Below are positions 60,066-64,000 of a DNA stretch of 64,000 nt, piece by piece. This DNA is from DATBLE01 sp963837265 (GTDB lineage: Bacteria > Actinomycetota > Thermoleophilia > Gaiellales > Gaiellaceae): positions 124,001-188,000 of the forward strand of contig CAWIMQ010000002.1 of NCBI GenBank assembly GCA_963837265.1, given 5' to 3'. The stretch's first letter is position 1. The number at the start of each line of letters is the position of its first letter. The notes under the pieces were generated by a model. The model did not search any database, was not told the origin of the DNA, and saw nothing but the letters and a program-made list of their open reading frames with translations. The translations under genes were made by a program, and so were the position numbers.

Positions 60066-62041
60066 CGTTTCCCTCTGACGATCTCGGTGAGTAAGCCTTC
60101 TGTCTCCTCTTCGATCGCGACAATCTCCGCACGGATCGCGTCGAGCGGGCGCAATAGCTGAGGCTTATAGAAGTACCGGGTGAAGCCGAGCTCGTATCCG
60201 ACTTTTGCACTTGTGGGGATGTACCATGCGTCTGGGAAGTCTGGCACGACTTCGTGTTTAACAAAAGCCTCAACTCCTCCTTCATGGAGAAGCGGCACTT
60301 GCTCGGTATCACGAAGATCAGGATCCGGCTCAAACTCGGCCACTCGCCGTTCACCATCAACGCTGACTTCGAACAAGCCGCGGAGTGGATCCGCGACGGC
60401 ACCTTGTGGGTGATACTTCCGAATTATCGGCGTCGCCTCTTCGAGACGCTCATGGCGCTCCCGAAGGACGTTGATCTCTCGTGGGCTGTACGCGCGACCA
60501 GGTTCCACGCCTTTCAGTCTCAGCGGTCTCTCGATCGTGACTTTGTAAAAGCCGAACTCCTCATTCGCGAAGATCTTCGAATGCTCGCTATCCTTGAAGT
60601 TGCGGAACACGTCGGAAATACGCTGAATATCCTCGTCCGCGAGCTCACAGTTCTTCTTACCCAGGTTCTTGCGCAGGGGTTTGAACCACTGAGTCGCATC
60701 GATGAGTTGGATCTTCCCTCGCCTGTGCTCTGCCTTGCGATTCGAGAGCACCCAGACGTAGGTGGCGATGCCGGTGTTGTAGAACATGTTCATCGGCAGC
60801 GCGACAATGGCATCGAGCCAATCGTTTTCAATGATCCAGCGGCGGATGTTGCTCTCGCCCTGACCGGCATCGCCGGTGAAGAGCGAGCTGCCGTTGTGAA
60901 CCTCGGCGATACGGCTACCCAGCTTCGTGTCGTGCTTCATCTTGCTAACCATGTTGGCGAGAAAGAGCATCTGACCGTCGCTTGAGCGTGTGATGAGGCT
61001 GTACTCGGGATCACCAGCATGCTCGATGATGAATCGAGGATCCTTGATACCACTCTTGCCTCCCATGCGCTCAAGATCGCTTTTCCAGCTCTTGCCGTAG
61101 GGCGGATTGCTGAGCATGAAGTCAAACTCGCGCGAAGGAAACGCATCGTTCGAGAGCGTGGACCACTCGGGCCCGCCCACGACGTTGTCCGCGGCCTCGC
61201 CCTCGCCTTTGAGAAGAAGGTCTGCTTTGCAGATTGCGTACGTCTCGGCGTTGATCTCTTGGCCGTAGAGATGGGTCGCGACCTGCTTATCGTGGCTGGC
61301 GGCGAGCTCCTGCAGGGTTTCCTCCGCGACTGTGAGCATCCCGCCCGTGCCGAGAGCACCGTCGTAGAGGAGGTACGTGCCGGACTTGATCTGATCAGCG
61401 ATGGGATCGAAGATCAACCGCGACATCAGCTTGACCGCGTCACGCGGTGTCCAGTGCTCGCCCGCGTCCTCGTTGTTCTCCTCGTTGAAGCGTCGCACTA
61501 GCTCTTCGAAGATCGTTCCCATCGCGTGGTTGTCGAGCCCCGGATGCTTGACTGAGCCATCAGAGTTCTTAACTGGGTTCGGGCTCAAGTTGGTGGAGGG
61601 GTCGAGGAATCTCTCGATGAGCGTCCCAAGAGCATCGGCCTTCGAGAGGCGCGGGATCTGATTCCTGAACTCGAAGTTGTCAAGAATCTCCTGTACATTC
61701 GGCGAGAAGCCATCGAGATAAGCCTCAAAGTCGGCGCGCAGTCGCTGCTGTGCTCCGATCGCCCGTAGATCACGGAGCGTGAACTTAGATGTGTTGTAGA
61801 CCGCCTGCCCAGCTGCCTGACGCAGTGCGGCGTCTTGATTAGTCACGCCAGCCGAATCAAGCGACGCTTTCATCTCAAGCACGGCCTGCTTACTCGGCTC
61901 GAGAACGGCATCGAACCGTCGAAGCACGACCATGGGAAGAACCACATCTCGGTACTTACCGCGCACATAGAGATCGCGGAGGACGTCGTCGGCGATACCC
62001 CAGATGAAGGTGACGATCCGGTTGTGTTGCTCGCCTGTCAT
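60062..62041 (-). CDS. hsdM: Type I restriction enzyme, DNA methyltransferase subunit
   Basis: A 659-residue N6-adenine methyltransferase. The SAM motif is YDGALGTGGML (226-236) and the catalytic NPPY is at 312-315. The N-terminal helical domain and EHWTPRDAVKLM are standard. I prefer ATG 62041 (MTGEQHNRIVTFIWGIADDVLRD) after AGGGAGAGACGG over the GTG 24 bases upstream. It is the first gene of the hsdMSR operon. The 84-bp gap to the XRE gene is AT-rich (ACATCAAGTGTTACAATGG on the minus strand) and may hold the operon promoter. Confidence 0.96.
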   Translation of the reverse strand: MTGEQHNRIVTFIWGIADDVLRDLYVRGKYRDVVLPMVVLRRFDAVLEPSKQAVLEMKASLDSAGVTNQDAALRQAAGQAVYNTSKFTLRDLRAIGAQQRLRADFEAYLDGFSPNVQEILDNFEFRNQIPRLSKADALGTLIERFLDPSTNLSPNPVKNSDGSVKHPGLDNHAMGTIFEELVRRFNEENNEDAGEHWTPRDAVKLMSRLIFDPIADQIKSGTYLLYDGALGTGGMLTVAEETLQELAASHDKQVATHLYGQEINAETYAICKADLLLKGEGEAADNVVGGPEWSTLSNDAFPSREFDFMLSNPPYGKSWKSDLERMGGKSGIKDPRFIIEHAGDPEYSLITRSSDGQMLFLANMVSKMKHDTKLGSRIAEVHNGSSLFTGDAGQGESNIRRWIIENDWLDAIVALPMNMFYNTGIATYVWVLSNRKAEHRRGKIQLIDATQWFKPLRKNLGKKNCELADEDIQRISDVFRNFKDSEHSKIFANEEFGFYKVTIERPLRLKGVEPGRAYSPREINVLRERHERLEEATPIIRKYHPQGAVADPLRGLFEVSVDGERRVAEFEPDPDLRDTEQVPLLHEGGVEAFVKHEVVPDFPDAWYIPTSAKVGYELGFTRYFYKPQLLRPLDAIRAEIVAIEEETEGLLTEIVRGKR

Positions 62042-62125
62042 CCGTCTCTCCCTGTTGTCGAGCACTTACTCATCTTGTCACCATTGTAACACTTGATGTT
62101 GTCTCCATTGACGACGGGTTGTACG

Positions 62126-62764
62126 TCACTGTGATCCCGAGGTATTGCGTTCGACCCTGACGAGCACGTCCAGGCCGAGCTGGTGGACGTCGGGGAAGCA
62201 CAGGAACCCGTCAGCGGTCACCATCTTGAAGTAGGCGATGCTCGTGCAGTCGTAGCCGGGCGCGCGGAGGGCAGCAGTAACCCCGACGGTTTGGCCGGGG
62301 TCGGCGTCGGCGATGGGTATGTAGCGATCCGACACGATAAGGCCGGGCCCGTTCAGGGGACCTTGTCGTTCGAGCTGGCGTCCGCGCCACGGAACCGTTC
62401 CGACGTTGCGGATCGTCCAGCTGGCTTCGAAGGGCTGGCCCGGCATCATCAACTGTCCGTGCGGGATCGATTGGCTGACGAACGCCGTCGCGTCACCCTC
62501 AGCTCGACGGGCCCGTCGCGGTCGGTGCCCACCCGCTCGGCGGCGCTTCTGTTCTTGGGCTGAGTCAGCCACCTCGAACAGCGACAGCAGCAGTCCGTGA
62601 CCATCGAACGTCTCCTCGTAGTAGTTCACGATGTCACGGCTCGGCTTAGCGCCCTGATGCTCTATCCGAGAGAGGCGACTGGGATGGCATCCGATCGCCT
62701 TCGCCGTCTGCGTGATGTTCCAGCCAGCAGCCATGCGGAGCTTGCGCATCGTCCAGCCGAGCAC
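62126..62764 (-). CDS. XRE-type regulator with NBR1-like Ig domain
   Basis: A 212-residue protein. An HTH_XRE domain is at 1-60 (MRKLRMAAGWNITQTAKAIGCHPSRLSRIEHQ). After a basic linker comes a beta-sandwich at about 95-205: MMPGQPFEASWTIRNVGTVPWRGRQLERQGP and PGQTVGVTAALRAPGYDCTSIAYFKMVTADGFLCFP, which matches the NBR1-type Ig domain known mostly from autophagy receptors and from actinobacterial regulators. GTG 62764 or ATG 62749. It is divergent from a run of small genes, which it may control. Confidence 0.8.
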   Translation of the reverse strand: MLGWTMRKLRMAAGWNITQTAKAIGCHPSRLSRIEHQGAKPSRDIVNYYEETFDGHGLLLSLFEVADSAQEQKRRRAGGHRPRRARRAEGDATAFVSQSIPHGQLMMPGQPFEASWTIRNVGTVPWRGRQLERQGPLNGPGLIVSDRYIPIADADPGQTVGVTAALRAPGYDCTSIAYFKMVTADGFLCFPDVHQLGLDVLVRVERNTSGSQ

Positions 62765-62920
62765 CGTTGCCGGCTGCTCCGGAACTAGGTACGGCGGCTG
62801 TGCCAGCCGCCCACGGCCTCTGCGCCCATTTTTTGCACGTTGCTCACAAAATCAGCTTCGACTGACTCTGTGCTCAAGTCGCCGCATGAGTCGGCGGAGT
62901 CGAGCAGAGAGGAGTTGTAC
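62765..62920 (+). promoter_or_regulatory. Divergent gap between the XRE regulator and the small-protein operon
   Basis: The 156-bp gap contains a GC-rich hairpin (GGCGGCTGTGCCAGCCGCC), a T-run (CCCATTTTTTGCACG) and then AGAGGAG seven bases before the plus-strand ATG at 62921. No confident -35/-10 pair is visible. It should hold both promoters and any operator for the regulator. Confidence 0.35.
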
Positions 62921-63232
62921 ATGTCGGAGATGGTGCCTTACGGCGGTGGGCTCGCCAATCGCCGTGTCGGGCGCGAGATCGCCCGGATGAACGGTCAGGG
63001 GCAGCTGGATCTGGTGCGGATCGGCATCCAGGCTGACCTTCAGGCCGAGCGCGTCTCGGCGGTTGCCTACGTCGGCAAGCGGGCGATGCACGAGGTGGCG
63101 ATGGTCAGCCAGCTCGAGTGTCAGCTCTCGGCGCTGGTGCCGGCCGCGATCCCGCGGCTGCAGGGGATCGGCGACCTGACGGCGCTGGCGATGGCCGACG
63201 TCGTCAGTGAGACGGTCAGGCGGGTGAAGTAG
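62921..63232 (+). CDS. Hypothetical small protein of an actinobacterial mobile-element type
   Basis: A 103-residue protein after AGAGGAG. It reads MSEMVPYGGGLANRRVGREIARMNGQGQLDLVRIGIQADLQAERVSAVAYVGKRAMHEVAMVSQLECQLSALVPAAIPRLQGIGDLTALAMADVVSETVRRVK in short blocks of amphipathic helix. I recall similar helical proteins next to transfer genes of integrated actinobacterial elements, but have not verified this. It starts the small-gene operon; the next gene begins 2 bp after its stop. Confidence 0.75.
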   Translation: MSEMVPYGGGLANRRVGREIARMNGQGQLDLVRIGIQADLQAERVSAVAYVGKRAMHEVAMVSQLECQLSALVPAAIPRLQGIGDLTALAMADVVSETVRRVK

Positions 63233-63234
63233 CG

Positions 63235-63456
63235 ATGACCTGGTTCCTGATCGTCGTCCTCACCGTCGTCGTCCTGCTCGCGTTGCTCGCCGTGCTCGTC
63301 CTCGTCTCGCTGAGGATCGACGACAGCGAGTCGGAGCGGGCCCGGATCGAGATGGAGGTCCGCCGGGCCGAGCACCGGCTCCACGACATCGCCCGCAACA
63401 GCTTCCAGGCGATGCTCGAGGAGGCCCGCTCGCACGGTCACGGGCGGGCGAGGTAG
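63235..63456 (+). CDS. Small single-span membrane protein
   Basis: A 73-residue protein. Residues 3-26 are a strongly hydrophobic span (FLIVVLTVVVLLALLAVLVLVSL). The rest is a charged helix (ESERARIEMEVRRAEHRLHDIARNSFQAMLEEA). ATG 63235, two bases after the previous stop. The next start lies directly after its stop. The function is unknown. Confidence 0.72.
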   Translation: MTWFLIVVLTVVVLLALLAVLVLVSLRIDDSESERARIEMEVRRAEHRLHDIARNSFQAMLEEARSHGHGRAR

Positions 63457-63636
63457 ATGCAGCCGATCCTGACCACGCCCGAGTGGGAGCGTCAGGAAGC
63501 GGTCGCGTTCCTCGCCGAGCTGATCTGGCTCCAACGTGAGGTCTCGGAGATGAACCGGCAGCTCGACCGGATCGAGATCGAGATGCGCACCTGCATCAAC
63601 GAGCTCGACGCCAGCCGGTTCGAGGAGTACCGCTGA
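63457..63636 (+). CDS. Small coiled-coil protein
   Basis: A 59-residue protein starting ATG 63457 immediately after the preceding stop: MQPILTTPEWERQEAVAFLAELIWLQREVSEMNRQLDRIEIEMRTCINEL and so on. It is a heptad-like helix with one Cys. It is followed by a gene overlapping its stop codon. No family is recognised. Confidence 0.65.
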   Translation: MQPILTTPEWERQEAVAFLAELIWLQREVSEMNRQLDRIEIEMRTCINELDASRFEEYR

Positions 63637-63884
63637 AGCTGAGCGAGAACCCACTGATTCGGATGCTCGCGGTGGTTGTGATGGTCGCCGCGGGCATCCG
63701 GCTCGTCTTCTGGCTCCTCGCGCCGGTCTGGCCGTACTTGCTGGCCGCGTCGATCGTGTTCACGGTCGTCCGGCTCGTATGGCTGGTACCAGGGCCGTTG
63801 GTAGCCCCCGATCGGGCTGTTCCGGTCGCTGTTGTGCTTTTTGTCCGCGAGCTTGACTTGGTGCGTACACGCACCATTTACTAG
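63633..63884 (+). CDS. Small membrane protein with probable CTG start
   Basis: The frame from CTG 63633 reads (M)KLSENPLIRMLAVVVMVAAGIRLVFWLLAPVWPYLLAASIVFTVVRLVWL and on to 63884, 83 residues. GAGGAG lies five bases before the CTG, which overlaps the previous stop as CTGA. The first ATG (63663) lies 30 bases further on, without a ribosome binding site. The protein has two membrane spans. I recall two-span proteins of similar look, starting MK-x-(S/T)-(D/E)-NP-(L/I)-(I/L)-R, in integrated actinobacterial plasmids. Confidence 0.6.
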   Translation: MKLSENPLIRMLAVVVMVAAGIRLVFWLLAPVWPYLLAASIVFTVVRLVWLVPGPLVAPDRAVPVAVVLFVRELDLVRTRTIY

Positions 63885-63909
63885 AAGACAAGCGGTGCGC
63901 AAACGCACC
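63853..63909 (+). promoter_or_regulatory. Two palindromic operators and possible promoter upstream of the last gene
   Basis: Two related palindromes, GGTGCGTACACGCACC (63860-63875) and GGTGCGCAAACGCACC (63894-63909), lie 34 bp apart centre to centre. A TTGACT (63853-63858) precedes the first, and the candidate -10 region (TTTACT at 63877) lies just after it, so a repressor there would block initiation. The partial gene with a strong ribosome binding site begins 24 bp after the second palindrome. Confidence 0.6.
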
Positions 63910-63933
63910 AACTAGCAAAGAAAGGAGGTAGCC

Positions 63934-64000
63934 ATGAGTGGAAAGCAACGTGAGAGGCGCATCGTCGTCAGAGCCGTCCGGCGCGACCCGCCGGACCTAC
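63934..64000 (+). CDS. Small basic protein, cut by window end
   Basis: ATG 63934 lies six bases after AAAGGAGG. The 22 visible codons read MSGKQRERRIVVRAVRRDPPDL, highly basic, and the frame is open at the window end. A start of this kind resembles small basic proteins next to transfer or replication genes of integrated actinobacterial elements. Its two palindromic upstream sites suggest repression. Confidence 0.6.
   Translation, partial: MSGKQRERRIVVRAVRRDPPDL

Overview
The window is high-GC bacterial DNA. The RNA polymerase and ribosomal protein order (rpmG-secE-nusG-rplK-rplA-rplJ-rplL-rpoB-rpoC), an F420-type oxidoreductase, frequent GTG starts, a probable leaderless promoter and a large type IV pilus locus in an apparently single-membrane organism suggest a deep-branching actinobacterium, most likely Thermoleophilia (Solirubrobacterales/Gaiellales). 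That placement is inference; no rRNA gene is present. The assembly may be a MAG, because four apparent single-base insertions break three genes of the pilus region.

Layout. 1-13.2 kb: the end of a secreted-protein gene, then the minus-strand housekeeping operon tRNA-Met(CAU), rpmG, secE, nusG, rplK, rplA, rplJ, rplL, rpoB, rpoC. Its intergenic gaps are unusually structured: hairpins lie at several stop codons, hairpins enclose the ribosome binding sites of rpoC and rplA, nine 14-bp tandem repeats lie between rplK and rplA, and a short leader ORF overlaps the rplJ start. 13.2-18.6 kb: a small zinc-ribbon gene, a small divergent gene, and a MarR-controlled ABC-2 exporter operon (one ATPase, four permeases in two paralogous pairs) with a palindromic operator inside its promoter. 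18.6-22.3 kb: hemerythrin-like protein, EamA transporter, thioesterase, LLM/F420 oxidoreductase, and three copies of a dispersed structured repeat (one of them near rpoC).

22.3-45.8 kb: type IV pilus locus. It holds pilT-pilM-pilN-pilO-(pilP-position protein)-pilC followed by a secreted phospholipase A2-like protein; two near-identical tandem pilins; a membrane glycosyltransferase; minor pilins; pilB-pilD; a PASTA protein; a transglycosylase/M23 wall hydrolase; a second pilT; and a second pilB. Together they would export, assemble, retract and probably glycosylate pili and open the wall for them. PilM has an extraordinary N-terminal tandem repeat. pilO, the second pilT and the wall hydrolase carry apparent frameshifts.

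45.8-52 kb: geranylgeranyl-reductase-like flavoprotein, PLP decarboxylase, an MFS transporter fused to a cyclic-nucleotide-binding domain, and a two-subunit 3-oxoacid CoA-transferase. 52.4-64 kb: an accessory island with less extreme GC. It contains a cold-shock-domain protein, a zinc ribbon, an unknown 117-residue protein, an OLD-family ATPase/TOPRIM nuclease, a complete type I restriction-modification operon (hsdM-hsdS-hsdR), a regulator joining an XRE domain to an NBR1-type Ig domain, and divergent from it a run of small proteins that resemble the accessory module of an integrated actinobacterial conjugative element. One of these probably starts at CTG, and the last, cut by the window end, lies behind two palindromic sites.
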